DNA of 64,000 bases from Methanoregula sp. (lineage in GTDB: Archaea > Halobacteriota > Methanomicrobia > Methanomicrobiales > Methanospirillaceae): assembly GCF_023227875.1 (NCBI RefSeq), contig NZ_JALOCH010000002.1, positions 215,748 through 279,747 on the forward strand, read 5' to 3'. The notes beneath the pieces were generated by a model that did no database searches, was not told the DNA's origin, and saw nothing but the letters and a program-made list of their open reading frames with translations. The stretch's first letter is position 1. The number at the start of each line of letters is the position of its first letter. Shown piece by piece: positions 44,409 through 52,581 of this stretch. The position numbers were made by a program, and so were the translations under genes.

Positions 44409-44627
44409 TCACCCGGGCATTCCATCACCGCTAATTGAGTTCATCCCGGTGTCGCAGGATCATGGTGGAAAACGAGCAATACAATTGTCCAAACGCCTTT
44501 CCGTTCGAGGATTCATTAGTTTTAAAAAAGATTAGGATAATATACCGCTAGGATCATTTCACGTGAATCCAGCATGAGACAGAGGCCTGGATGCCGGGTA
44601 TGATCTGACCAAAGGAGAGGAAATGTC

Positions 44628-45224
44628 ATGAAGTGTTCACGTATCAGTATCATTGCAGTCATGCTCGTGGTGATCGCCGTTGCGATTGCCGGGTGCACGG
44701 GGAGCAGCCAGCCATCATCATCCCCCGGCACTGCCGCACCGGGCAGTGCTGGTCCTGCCGCCACAGCTGCCGCAGGAAGCAGTGCGGGCCCGGGAACGGT
44801 CAGCGGGGCAGACCTGCTGGGCGGCCTGACCTATGAATGGGCAGAGTATAAGATTACCAGTAATGCCGGCGGGGAAAAAGTCACGATGTTCTTCAAGTAC
44901 AACCAGAAGACCGGCAGGTGCACCATGCGTATCGAAGGAATGGAGGATACCACGGGCCTGCTTTCCGACCTTGACTGCAGTTCGACCGATACCTCAGGCG
45001 GGAGTGCCAGCGATCCCAATGATATCGGTTCCGATGTCAAGCTGACCAAGGTGAGCACGGAGACCGTGACCGTCCCGGCAGGCACCTTTGTTACCGACAA
45101 GTATTCCACCACCGCCAACGGGGTTACGGCAACCTACTGGTTTGCTGCAGGCAAGCCATTGCTCAAGATGGAAGGTGGGAGCAGCGAAGGGTCCTATCTC
45201 ATGGAACTGAACGGCTGGGGATAA
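44628..45224 (+). CDS. Lipoprotein
   Basis: A 198-residue lipoprotein with a lipobox ending in Cys23 (VVIAVAIAGCTG). A Ser/Pro/Gly/Ala-rich linker follows, then a soluble domain (LLGGLTYEWAEYKITSNAGGEKVTMFFKYNQKTG, and TVTVPAGTFVTDKYS), which reads as a beta-rich fold. No known family. A TATA-like ATAATATACCG lies at about 44537. Confidence 0.7.
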   Translation: MKCSRISIIAVMLVVIAVAIAGCTGSSQPSSSPGTAAPGSAGPAATAAAGSSAGPGTVSGADLLGGLTYEWAEYKITSNAGGEKVTMFFKYNQKTGRCTMRIEGMEDTTGLLSDLDCSSTDTSGGSASDPNDIGSDVKLTKVSTETVTVPAGTFVTDKYSTTANGVTATYWFAAGKPLLKMEGGSSEGSYLMELNGWG

Positions 45225-45309
45225 CACCGTTCATTTTCCTGTTTTTTATTTTTAGTTTATTTCCCCGGCGTGCCGAGGTATTGCTCGTAAAAAAAAGGAA
45301 TCCTGCCAC

Positions 45310-45717
45310 TCACAGGAAATACCTGAGCACCGTCTGCTGGTACCCGTTGGTGAACGTCCCGATTATGTTCACGCGCGAGGCATCGGATACGCCCCGGTAG
45401 GTGAAGCCAATCGTGGAACCGATGGCAGGACTGACGATTGTCCGGTCATCGTATGAACCGGCCCGGTTATCGACACGGATGTAAAGGGACTGCAGGTCTG
45501 CTACATCGGGACCGCCATTATAGGTGATATACACGGCGTTCGTTGTCGAATTGACCGTGAAGTTCAGCTCTTTCTCCATAGTTGTCGTGGCAGCGGGGGA
45601 AAGGGTTACTTCCGGGGTCGGGAGGATTGTTGTCAATGGTGTGGGTGCAGGCTGGGTGCAGCCACTGGAGATGACAAGTAAGAAGACAACCAGGCAGATC
45701 CAATGCAATCGTCTCAT
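45310..45717 (-). CDS. Lipoprotein
   Basis: A 135-residue lipoprotein with lipobox VISSGC at residues 15-20. A Thr/Pro-rich linker is followed by a beta-rich domain (ELNFTVNSTTNAVYITYNGGPDVADLQSLYIRVDNRAGSY). The domain resembles the repeats of archaeal surface proteins but no family is recognised. It is convergent with the lipoprotein at 44628. Confidence 0.65.
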   Translation of the reverse strand: MRRLHWICLVVFLLVISSGCTQPAPTPLTTILPTPEVTLSPAATTTMEKELNFTVNSTTNAVYITYNGGPDVADLQSLYIRVDNRAGSYDDRTIVSPAIGSTIGFTYRGVSDASRVNIIGTFTNGYQQTVLRYFL

Positions 45718-45768
45718 GATTGGGATGTGGGGGCGAAAAAGAGATAAATGTTGGGGATTTTGAGGTTT

Positions 45769-46467
45769 TTACGGACGTTCACGGTTTTTTTGCGCGGTGT
45801 ACCGGGACCACACGATGCCGTTTGCCAGGACTTTCGTACTCTTGTGCGTGAGGGGGACCTGCAGCCCGGGGATACCGGCATTCAGCGGGTCGCAGAGGGT
45901 CGGGGCGGCCTTTCCCCCGGCAATGAACGGGTGGATGAGGACGCTCACCTCGTCCACGAGCCCGGCGTGCAGCAGCACGCTGTTGAGTGTCCCGCCGCTG
46001 TCGGCTCGCATGACCTTCACGTTGTGTTGTTCTCGCAATGCCTCCAGTGCAGCCCGCATGTCGATGTGGTCCTCCCCTGCGATGATGACCCCTATCCGCC
46101 GCTCCTTCAGGTAATCGAGATACTCCTGCGGGGTAGCTGATGAGCAGAGCGCGAGGACGTCACGCATATAGGGCCACTTCCGGATGGCGTCCCAGCACCG
46201 CACCCTCCCCCGGCTGTCCGCGATAACGAGCAGCGGGCGGGGATCGGTTTTGGCATCGGCTGGCGGGGTGAATATCTCCTCATGCTCCGGGGGAACTTCC
46301 AGTGACGGGTCCTCCCGAACCGCGGCAAGGACCGTTTCGCTCCCGAAGAGGACCGCGTCAGGGTTCCATTGCGCAGCGAGGGTATAGTACAACTCAAGGT
46401 CGGCAGGGAAATTCGTGATGCGTCCGTCAAGGCTCGTGGCCGTGTGGAGGATGACTTTAGGTAACAT
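45769..46467 (-). CDS. RibD C-terminal-type reductase (riboflavin/F420 pyrimidine step)
   Basis: A 232-residue NADPH-dependent reductase: MLPKVILHTATSLDGRITNFPADL (substrate contacts), then VIIAGEDHIDMRAAL and RADSGGTLNSVLLHAGLVDEVSVLIHPFIAGG, which are RibD_C landmarks. In archaea this family reduces the ribosylaminopyrimidine intermediate of riboflavin and F420 synthesis (ArfC/RibD role). Other members of the fold exist, so the exact reaction is probable rather than certain. Upstream codons beyond 46467 lack family similarity. Confidence 0.8.
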   Translation of the reverse strand: MLPKVILHTATSLDGRITNFPADLELYYTLAAQWNPDAVLFGSETVLAAVREDPSLEVPPEHEEIFTPPADAKTDPRPLLVIADSRGRVRCWDAIRKWPYMRDVLALCSSATPQEYLDYLKERRIGVIIAGEDHIDMRAALEALREQHNVKVMRADSGGTLNSVLLHAGLVDEVSVLIHPFIAGGKAAPTLCDPLNAGIPGLQVPLTHKSTKVLANGIVWSRYTAQKNRERP

Positions 46468-46572
46468 ATCCGGCTCCTGAACAAACGAGGCGCACCGGGG
46501 TTATAAAGTAGGGCTGCGCGGGGTGAAACTGGCAATGGTGCCCGCATCGGGATTATTCCACAAAATATATAT

Positions 46573-46594
46573 TGTCAACATTCGAATGTTGACA
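46573..46594. promoter_or_regulatory. Perfect 22-bp palindromic operator before DUF3821 gene
   Basis: TGTCAACATTC joined to GAATGTTGACA is an exact palindrome. It directly follows the TATA-like AAAATATATAT. The same layout (palindrome between TATA box and start) lies before the regulator gene at 47782. Here the former ATG position reads ATA (46596-46598) and the coding start is further downstream. Confidence 0.75.
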
Positions 46595-46595
46595 T

Positions 46596-46648
46596 ATACT
46601 CCTGACAACCTGCGACAACCAATCCGGGTTCCGGGCACGTACTGTCTT
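46596..46648 (+). pseudogene. Remnant of the 5' end of an HTH regulator gene
   Basis: After the operator, the sequence CTCCTGACAACC... aligns to the first 16 or so codons of the HTH gene at 47782 (TTCCTGACAACG...): codons give ILLTTCDNQSGFRA against MFLTTDDRQFGFWA. The start codon has changed from ATG to ATA and the similarity stops after about 50 bases. It indicates a past duplication of regulator promoter and gene start. Confidence 0.6.
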
Positions 46649-46678
46649 GCAGGAGAAAAAAAGGTTTGGTGAATCATT

Positions 46679-47707
46679 GTGGAAAAAAAACTGTTTGCTC
46701 TTGGAGTATTTTGCCTGTTCATGTTGATTGCTATAGTTCCGGTAGCAGGGTCTTCCGGGGGGAGCCCGGCAGCAGCCGGAGGCGATGCTCCCGTAACCAT
46801 AACCCCGCTTGTGAATTTAAGATATGGCATTGGTGAGGATACGATAACGTTCTCCGGTACCAACACAGATTCCAATGCTACGTATCTCGTCCTTTCCGGG
46901 CCTAACCTGGACAGCAATGGTGTACGGATCGATAAGGACTGGCCGCGCAAGTATCCGGTTACTGACGGCGATGCATCCACGTTCATGGCAGTCAGTGTCG
47001 GGCCGGATAACACATGGTCATACACGTGGGATACGCATGATGTTGCCATTGATTCCGGGACATACACGGTCTATGCAGCCAGTACACCCCGGGATAAACC
47101 ACATATAAACGAGACAAATTTCGCCAGGATATCGTTCCTCATGCTTCCACCGAAAGACAGGGACCTGCCAATGGTAAAAATAGCCCCGCTTGTGAATCTA
47201 AAATATTACATAGGGGAGGATACCATCACGTTCTCCGGTATCAATACCGCTTCCAATACTACGTATCTCGTCCTTTCCGGACCCAACCTGGACATAAAAG
47301 GTTCACAAATTCAAAAGGATTTGCCGCGTAAGTATCCTGTTACTGACGGCGATGCATCCACGTTCATGGCAACCAGTGTCGGGTCGAATAACACATGGTC
47401 ATACACGTGGGACACGCATAATGTTGCCATTGATTCCGGGATGTACATTGTCTATGCAGCCAGTTCGCCCCGGGATATCCCTCATATCAACAGCACGCAT
47501 TTTAACATGATATCGTTCCTCATGCTCCCGCCAAGAGACATGGTCCTGCCGACAGAAACAGTACCCCCATCCAGTGAAAGCGTACCCGTACTGCAGGACC
47601 GGGTTGCTGAAACACAGAACCAGTCGGTTGCCGGACAAACCAGGAATACCGGAGATTCTGGTAATCTGCTGGACCAGGCATGGGGTTTCCTGTCAGGAAT
47701 TTTCTAA
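46679..47707 (+). CDS. Secreted surface protein with two DUF3821-type repeats
   Basis: A 342-residue protein: signal peptide (KKLFALGVFCLFMLIAIVPVAG), then two closely similar domains, TITPLVNLRYGIGEDTITFSGTNT.. and KIAPLVNLKYYIGEDTITFSGINT.., each containing YLVLSGPNL, RKYPVTDGDASTFMA and YTWDTH. This is the DUF3821 domain common in Methanomicrobiales surface proteins. The start codon is GTG at 46679. The promoter carries the same palindromic operator as the downstream regulator, so it probably belongs to its regulon. The end LDQAWGFLSGIF is a short amphipathic or anchoring tail. Confidence 0.8.
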   Translation: MEKKLFALGVFCLFMLIAIVPVAGSSGGSPAAAGGDAPVTITPLVNLRYGIGEDTITFSGTNTDSNATYLVLSGPNLDSNGVRIDKDWPRKYPVTDGDASTFMAVSVGPDNTWSYTWDTHDVAIDSGTYTVYAASTPRDKPHINETNFARISFLMLPPKDRDLPMVKIAPLVNLKYYIGEDTITFSGINTASNTTYLVLSGPNLDIKGSQIQKDLPRKYPVTDGDASTFMATSVGSNNTWSYTWDTHNVAIDSGMYIVYAASSPRDIPHINSTHFNMISFLMLPPRDMVLPTETVPPSSESVPVLQDRVAETQNQSVAGQTRNTGDSGNLLDQAWGFLSGIF

Positions 47708-47758
47708 AGGAAATCATCTTTTTTTGACTGCACTGCGGGAATTCCAAAAAATATATAT

Positions 47759-47780
47759 TGTCAACATTCAAATGTTGACA
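47759..47780. promoter_or_regulatory. Palindromic operator before HTH regulator 1
   Basis: TGTCAACATT, two bases, AATGTTGACA: a perfect 10-bp dyad between the TATA-like AAAAATATATAT (ending 47758) and the ATG at 47782. The TATA box lies about 25-30 bases before the ATG, so the message is probably leaderless and bound protein would block initiation. Confidence 0.75.
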
Positions 47781-47781
47781 T

Positions 47782-48228
47782 ATGTTCCTGACAACGGACG
47801 ACAGGCAGTTTGGGTTCTGGGCATTGCGCCGGAACGGGGAGTCCAACATCGGGATTGCCAACCGCTTCGGCATCTCACGCCAGGCCGTGTCACGGGCACT
47901 CCTCCTCATGGACGAGAAGATCGAGAGCACGCTCCGGGAGATGGCACAGGCCAACCAGATCTCGGTTGGGAAGATCAACGCGGAGCGGGGCGTCCTTCTC
48001 GGCCGGTCAATCCCGTTCCAGACTGCGGCAATCATCTTCGTGTCGGAGAAACATGGCGTACAGGTCTGGTACGAGCACGACGGCGACTGCGGGACGTGCC
48101 AGCGTTACACCGAATGCATCGAACTGCTCTGGGACTATGCAACCGAGCTCGGCGTCCGGATCGAGAAGACCGCTGACCCGACAAAGATGGCCGAGGAATT
48201 ATTTGCAAAAGTCAAGGCGATGGTCTGA
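47782..48228 (+). CDS. HTH transcriptional regulator with CxxCx5C domain (copy 1)
   Basis: A 148-residue DNA-binding protein, first gene of a six-gene operon. The HTH is SNIGIANRFGISRQAVSRAL (residues 21-40); a linker helix EKIESTLREMAQANQI follows, and the C-terminal half has FVSEKHGVQVWYEHDGDCGTCQRYTEC with cysteines at 103, 106 and 112 (CxxCx5C), a likely metal or redox site. Two paralogues at 52186 and 60487 keep both parts. The palindrome before the gene suggests autoregulation. Its stop overlaps the next start by one base. I do not recognise a named family. Confidence 0.75.
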   Translation: MFLTTDDRQFGFWALRRNGESNIGIANRFGISRQAVSRALLLMDEKIESTLREMAQANQISVGKINAERGVLLGRSIPFQTAAIIFVSEKHGVQVWYEHDGDCGTCQRYTECIELLWDYATELGVRIEKTADPTKMAEELFAKVKAMV

Positions 48229-48866
48229 TGATCACACGGATTTCAGAGATAATTAATGAGTGGACCGGCTGGTGCCCGAACGGGCATACAATAAATACAA
48301 GAAAAAGCGGCGATGCAGACTTCCGCCACGGTGCCAACAATCCGCAGGTAAAAAGTCCCGGGCCTTCGGGGACAGATGGGTCCGACATGCCGTGGGGCGG
48401 GAAGTACGAACATACCCAGCGGGGCACACTCCTCATCGGTGCGGGATCCGCCGCCATCATCCTGATCCTGGCAGCTACGTACCTCTTCGGTATCGCATGG
48501 GTTGCGATCATTGTACTGGGTATGATGGTTTTTCTGCTCGCGATCATGTCAACGCTGACTGCATCAGTTGGGGACGATACCCTGACGATCCGGTTTGGTC
48601 CCGTAGGGCTCATCCGGAAGAGCTGGCAGATATCAGAGATCGTATCGGCAACGACCGTCACCAACCAGTGGATTTATGGATGGGGGATCCGGTGGACACC
48701 CCATGGCCTCCTCTATAACGTCTCGGGGAGTCATGCGGTGGAGATCCTGCTGTATTCCGGGAAAAAGGTCCGGATCGGCACCGATGAGCCGGAAGCCCTG
48801 AAAACTGCGATAGAAAAGGCAAGAATAGAAATTAAGAATCCTTCACGGAGGATGGGTTATCCATGA
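48228..48866 (+). CDS. GWCPN-tail membrane protein with PH-like domain (member a)
   Basis: A 212-residue protein. The N-terminal tail is MITRISEIINEWTGWCPNG, with the Cys at position 16. A linker follows, then two membrane helices (GTLLIGAGSAAIILILAATYLFG and VAIIVLGMMVFLLAIM) and a C-terminal beta-rich part (DDTLTIRFGPVGLIRKSWQISEIVSATTV, VEILLYSGKKVRIGTDEPEAL) that reads as a PH-like domain. The start ATG overlaps the upstream HTH stop. The tail is like that of nine other proteins in this region; it resembles the N-terminus of DUF1673 proteins as I recall them (to be checked with PF07895). Confidence 0.75.
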   Translation: MITRISEIINEWTGWCPNGHTINTRKSGDADFRHGANNPQVKSPGPSGTDGSDMPWGGKYEHTQRGTLLIGAGSAAIILILAATYLFGIAWVAIIVLGMMVFLLAIMSTLTASVGDDTLTIRFGPVGLIRKSWQISEIVSATTVTNQWIYGWGIRWTPHGLLYNVSGSHAVEILLYSGKKVRIGTDEPEALKTAIEKARIEIKNPSRRMGYP

Positions 48867-49174
48867 CAGAGCCCATTTCAAACAAAACAGGGGCATATCT
48901 GGGCTGGTGCCCGAACGCACATGCACTGAAGGTTCCCTCACCCGGTGCCCGGGCCGGTACGGAACAAACCGGGATTTCCGATCCGGAACCCCCACAGCCG
49001 GGCACATCACTGACAACTCTTGCAGTAGATCACTGGATGACCACAGCAGCACTGGTGATTCTCTTTGCCACGTTCTTTGTCGGCGGGAACATCTGGTGGC
49101 CGTTCTTTGTCGGGGCAGTCCTGATCGTCTGCCTTGCATATTGGTACTATCGTCACATCCTGAAGGTGCAGTGA
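48863..49174 (+). CDS. GWCPN-tail two-helix membrane protein (member b)
   Basis: A 103-residue protein with the tail GAYLGWCPNAHALKV (Cys16), a Pro/Gly-rich linker, and two membrane helices (AALVILFATFFVGGN, PFFVGAVLIVCLAYWYY). The start overlaps the previous stop as ATGA. It is the smallest member of the tailed family, which shows that the tail is kept on a minimal membrane anchor. Confidence 0.75.
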   Translation: MTEPISNKTGAYLGWCPNAHALKVPSPGARAGTEQTGISDPEPPQPGTSLTTLAVDHWMTTAALVILFATFFVGGNIWWPFFVGAVLIVCLAYWYYRHILKVQ

Positions 49175-49175
49175 C

Positions 49176-49982
49176 ATGGTACAGATTGCCACACTTATCT
49201 GGGACGCCATGGGCTGGTGCCCGATGCAGGCTGCCGTCCGCTATCCTCCGAAGGGATCGCAGGGAGAACTTCGCCAGAGAGACAGCGCAGGTGACGGGGG
49301 CCCGGTTGCCCGCCGGTCAGCCATGTTCATGCGCCTGTCATGGGGGGTGGTCATCCTCTCGTGGGTGATCGCTTTCCTCGCATTGCCGTATCTCCCGGAG
49401 GTCATCCCGGTCCACTGGGGCCTGCACGGAGAGGCAAACGGGTTCGCGGACCGGCTTTCCGGTACATTCGGGCTGCCGGCAGTCATGACGCTCCTCATGG
49501 TCCTCCTGCTGGTGCTGCCCCGGTATAACTCCGTGAAGTTCTCGCTTACCGCATTCCAGGACATCTATGCCATCATCATCTTTGCAACCATCGCGATGTT
49601 CTTCTGCATTGAGGTCCTCGCGCTCCTGATCGCTGCTGGTGTTGACCTGCCCGTTGTCATTATCATGCCGATGCTCATCGGGGTCCTCTTCATCGTGATG
49701 GGAGCCCTGATGCCCCATATCGGGCGGAATACAACGATGGGGATCCGCCTGCCGTGGACACTTGAAAGCGAGGAGGTCTGGAAGAAGACCCACGAGCACG
49801 GCGGGCCGGTCTTCGCCGGTGCCGGAGTTCTTGTCGTGCTCGGGAGCCTTGTTACCGGCATGTGGGCAATGGCCCTGATGCTCGTGATCATCCTTGGTGT
49901 CACCGTCTATATCGTGGTCTGGTCGTACCGGCTGGCGAAGAAAGAAACGGGAATGGAGAAGAAGCAATGTTTGCAAAACTGA
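49176..49982 (+). CDS. GWCP-tail SdpI-like membrane protein (member c)
   Basis: A 268-residue protein with the tail IATLIWDAMGWCPMQAAVRY (Cys15), then a DUF1648-type segment (YLPEVIPVHWGLHGEANGFADRLSG) and an SdpI-like C-terminal part (MGALMPHIGRNTTMGIRLPWTLESEEVWKKTHEHGGPVFAG). In Bacillus the SdpI protein gives immunity to the SDP toxin and pairs with the repressor SdpR. Here the same fold carries the family tail and sits in an operon with an HTH regulator, which makes a comparable membrane-sensor role possible. That is inference. Confidence 0.8.
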   Translation: MVQIATLIWDAMGWCPMQAAVRYPPKGSQGELRQRDSAGDGGPVARRSAMFMRLSWGVVILSWVIAFLALPYLPEVIPVHWGLHGEANGFADRLSGTFGLPAVMTLLMVLLLVLPRYNSVKFSLTAFQDIYAIIIFATIAMFFCIEVLALLIAAGVDLPVVIIMPMLIGVLFIVMGALMPHIGRNTTMGIRLPWTLESEEVWKKTHEHGGPVFAGAGVLVVLGSLVTGMWAMALMLVIILGVTVYIVVWSYRLAKKETGMEKKQCLQN

Positions 49983-50971
49983 ATGAAATTATCCGGCACC
50001 ACTTCGGCTGGTGCCCGAATGCAGGGACACTCCGCACCGCACCGCCGGGTATCATGACCCCCCCGGTCTCTGTCAATCCGGCACAGCCGGATGGCGGTGC
50101 CGGGGGACCGGGACGGCTTGACCGCAGCTTTACCCTGGCAATGGGAAGCATCAGGATCCTCTTTTTGAACAAGCGGCTGCTCTGGTTCTCGTTCCTGACC
50201 GGCCTCGTACTGCTGTTCAGCCTCATCACCACGTTTGGTATCCAGGCCCTCTCCGGGATCTCCCCATTAACCGGGAGCGCTCTTGCCACTGTACCTGATA
50301 CGGCTCTTCTTGTACAGGGATCCCCGATCTGGCTTGCGTTGACCTTTGTGTTCCAGATGGTTGCCATGTTCGGCACGGTATTCCTGCTGGCCGGCCTCGT
50401 CACCTGCGTCTCCAGCCTCTTTTCCGGCCAGACTGCAACCCTTGGCGAAGGCCTGTCCCAAGCGAAGAATCACGCGGGGTCCATAGCAGGCTGGGCCGCG
50501 ATTATGGCAGTTGCAGGCACTTCACAGCAGTTCATCACAGCCCTCTATCTGGGAGACATTTTTCTCGTATTCATTTCCATGGCCCTCATCTGTATCTTTG
50601 GATTTATGACGTCATTTGTCATCCCGCTCATGGTTCTCGAAGACAGGAGCCTCGTCGGCGCGGTCATGGGATCATGTTCACTGATCCGGCGGACATGGGC
50701 AGAGATCATTCTCTGTCTGTTCGTCCTCTGGCTGTTTGCGTTTGTCATTGCATTCCTCTCCCTTATTCCTGCGATCGCGATCGGGTTCCCGTCAGGCAAC
50801 ACAGGGCTTCTCAGTATCACCGTAGGCCTCTACATGTTTGTCCTGATGGTCCTGATCATGATAGGTACGACACTGATGGGCATCGTGCTCGTCGGCCTGT
50901 ATAACTATGGAAAGACCGGCCAGCTGCCGGATATGTTTGAAGGAAAGAGGAGGGACGTTGCACCTGTATGA
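49967..50971 (+). CDS. GWCPN-tail DUF6159-like membrane protein (member d)
   Basis: A 334-residue protein: tail MFAKLNEIIRHHFGWCPNA (Cys16), then a linker, then the DUF6159-like membrane domain with NKRLLWFSFLTGLVLLFS, IPLMVLEDRSLVGAVMGSCSLIRRTWAEI and YNYGKTGQLPDMFEG. These segments match the untailed DUF6159 protein at 40464. A longer frame back to 49862 overlaps the SdpI-like gene; ATG 49967 is the likely start, overlapping that gene's end by 16 bases. Confidence 0.75.
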   Translation: MFAKLNEIIRHHFGWCPNAGTLRTAPPGIMTPPVSVNPAQPDGGAGGPGRLDRSFTLAMGSIRILFLNKRLLWFSFLTGLVLLFSLITTFGIQALSGISPLTGSALATVPDTALLVQGSPIWLALTFVFQMVAMFGTVFLLAGLVTCVSSLFSGQTATLGEGLSQAKNHAGSIAGWAAIMAVAGTSQQFITALYLGDIFLVFISMALICIFGFMTSFVIPLMVLEDRSLVGAVMGSCSLIRRTWAEIILCLFVLWLFAFVIAFLSLIPAIAIGFPSGNTGLLSITVGLYMFVLMVLIMIGTTLMGIVLVGLYNYGKTGQLPDMFEGKRRDVAPV

Positions 50972-52050
50972 CGTTACTACGCGTTTCGGAGATCATTTAC
51001 GAGTGGACCGGCTGGTGCCCGAACTCACCGGCCCTGCGTACAGCACCGGCGGTCCTCAGGATCCCTCCTGAAACAATGCATGGCGACCGGCCTGAGGGCC
51101 GCGGACCCGCCAGCCGTTCCGGCAGTGTCAGGCTTGGGACTCATATTGCTGTCGATAGCCTGAAGACGATGGCCCGGAACCGGTACCTGCTCGGTCTCTC
51201 GCTCCTCTCCGGGCTCGCGATGTTCTTCCTGATCGTGGCAAAAATGTGGGATGTCCAGCATTTTCACGACACCCTGCCATTCCTCGTCACCATCTCTTCC
51301 GGCAGTACGTCCATCGTATTTGACCCGTGGCTCTTTGTCGTCGAGCTGATCTGCCTGTCATGCTTCATCTTCGTGCTGGCAGATATGGTCCTTCACCGGA
51401 ACGGGGATCGGGAAAATACCCCTATCATGGTCCATGAGGGATTTTCCGGGACCGTCGCCTATGCCGCTCCACTTGCCCTTCTTTCCAATGGAATGGCGCT
51501 GATCGCGACCATTGCATTTGAGATTCTCTACAAGGGCGAGTTTTTCACGGATATGATCGTAGCTAGGATCCTTGCGGTCTTCACGATTCCCAACACCTAT
51601 CTCCCGTACGGGGACGTTATGGCGTTCTATATCACATACATCCTCCTGTTCATCAACATTATCCTGTTCCTGGCCGCACTCTGGCTGGTACCGGCCATCG
51701 TTCTGAAGTTGAAGGCGCGGGTTCCTGATCATGGGGGATCGATGACCCTCATACAGAAGACCTGGCGGGAGGTGCTGGGCTGTATTCTTGTCGGCGGGAC
51801 AATCGTCATCGGGGTCATTGCCATAGCGTTCGCGGTCAGCCAGTTGCCCTATATGCTCCATTATGAGTATGACGCCACCGCCAGCGGACATCCGCTCATA
51901 ATGGTCGTCTATTACGGGTTCATCCTTGCCTGCATGGTCCTGATGGCGGCGGGATTTACTGCGGCGGGTGTTGCGGTTGAAGAGCTCAACCGGATCCAGA
52001 CGAGCAACGAGGTATCCGGTAATACCGATGGAAACCGGGAAAAACAGTAG
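50968..52050 (+). CDS. GWCPN-tail polytopic membrane protein (member e)
   Basis: A 360-residue protein with tail VSEIIYEWTGWCPNSPALRT (Cys17), a linker with Gly/Arg/Pro, and about six membrane helices. It has the family landmarks NRYLLGLSLLSGLAMFFLIVAKMW, VPAIVLKLKARVPDHGGSMTLIQKTWREVLGC. It is last in the first operon; the ATGA overlap with member d keeps the pair coupled. Member g (53936) is its nearest relative in this window. Confidence 0.75.
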   Translation: MTLLRVSEIIYEWTGWCPNSPALRTAPAVLRIPPETMHGDRPEGRGPASRSGSVRLGTHIAVDSLKTMARNRYLLGLSLLSGLAMFFLIVAKMWDVQHFHDTLPFLVTISSGSTSIVFDPWLFVVELICLSCFIFVLADMVLHRNGDRENTPIMVHEGFSGTVAYAAPLALLSNGMALIATIAFEILYKGEFFTDMIVARILAVFTIPNTYLPYGDVMAFYITYILLFINIILFLAALWLVPAIVLKLKARVPDHGGSMTLIQKTWREVLGCILVGGTIVIGVIAIAFAVSQLPYMLHYEYDATASGHPLIMVVYYGFILACMVLMAAGFTAAGVAVEELNRIQTSNEVSGNTDGNREKQ

Positions 52051-52163
52051 CATACCCCATGATCCGGACTGCTGATATGATCCGGGGAGGGCTGAGGGTA
52101 CCCGAACATCACATCCAGAATAATACACATTGTTGTTGTCGGGCACCCAACTATTTTTATATT

Positions 52164-52183
52164 GTAAACATCCATACATTTAC
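52164..52183. promoter_or_regulatory. Dyad operator before HTH regulator 2
   Basis: GTAAACATCCATACATTTAC lies between the TATA-like TTTTTATATT (52153-52162) and the ATG at 52186. The outer GTAAA/TTTAC arms pair exactly and the inner part is imperfect. The layout is superimposable on that of the palindromes at 46573 and 47759, and on the dyads at 59344 and 60465. Confidence 0.7.
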
Positions 52184-52185
52184 CT

Positions 52186-52581
52186 ATGTTCCTACCCACG
52201 AATGAGAAACAGTTCGGGTTCTGGAAGATGCGTCGCAACGGGATGCAGAATGTCTCCATTGCAAACCAGTTGGGCATAACACGGCAGGGGGTATCCCAGG
52301 CACTCCACGCAATAGACGAGAAGATCGATGTGGAGAAAGGTGTCCTGTTCGGGCGGTCCATCCCGTTCCAGACCAATGCATATATTTTCGTCTCGGAGAA
52401 GCACGGCATGCAGGTCTGGTACGAACATGACGGCGACTGCGGGGCATGCGACGAATATACCCAGTGCATCGAGTTCATCTGGGACTTCGCAGCCGAACTG
52501 GGAATTAAAATTGAGAAGACCGCTGACCCGACGAAGATGGCAGACGAGCTGCTCGCAAAGATCCGGGAGAGTTCGGGATGA
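52186..52581 (+). CDS. HTH transcriptional regulator with CxxCx5C domain (copy 2, shortened)
   Basis: A 131-residue paralogue starting MFLPTNEKQFGFWKMRRNGMQNVSIANQLGITRQGVSQAL and having DCGACDEYTQC (CxxCx5C). Compared with copy 3 it lacks 18 residues of the linker helix; the DNA shows one GAGAAGATCGA (52318-52328) where copy 3 has two copies 54 bases apart, so the loss is best explained by recombination between these direct repeats. The frame is kept. It opens the second operon (f-i), with an ATGA overlap to member f. Confidence 0.75.
   Translation: MFLPTNEKQFGFWKMRRNGMQNVSIANQLGITRQGVSQALHAIDEKIDVEKGVLFGRSIPFQTNAYIFVSEKHGMQVWYEHDGDCGACDEYTQCIEFIWDFAAELGIKIEKTADPTKMADELLAKIRESSG

Noticed and set aside
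46679..47707. Reading the DUF3821 gene as a fusion with the HTH remnant
   Set aside because: The remnant's start is ATA and its frame does not continue into the surface protein; the GTG start with a signal peptide is better.
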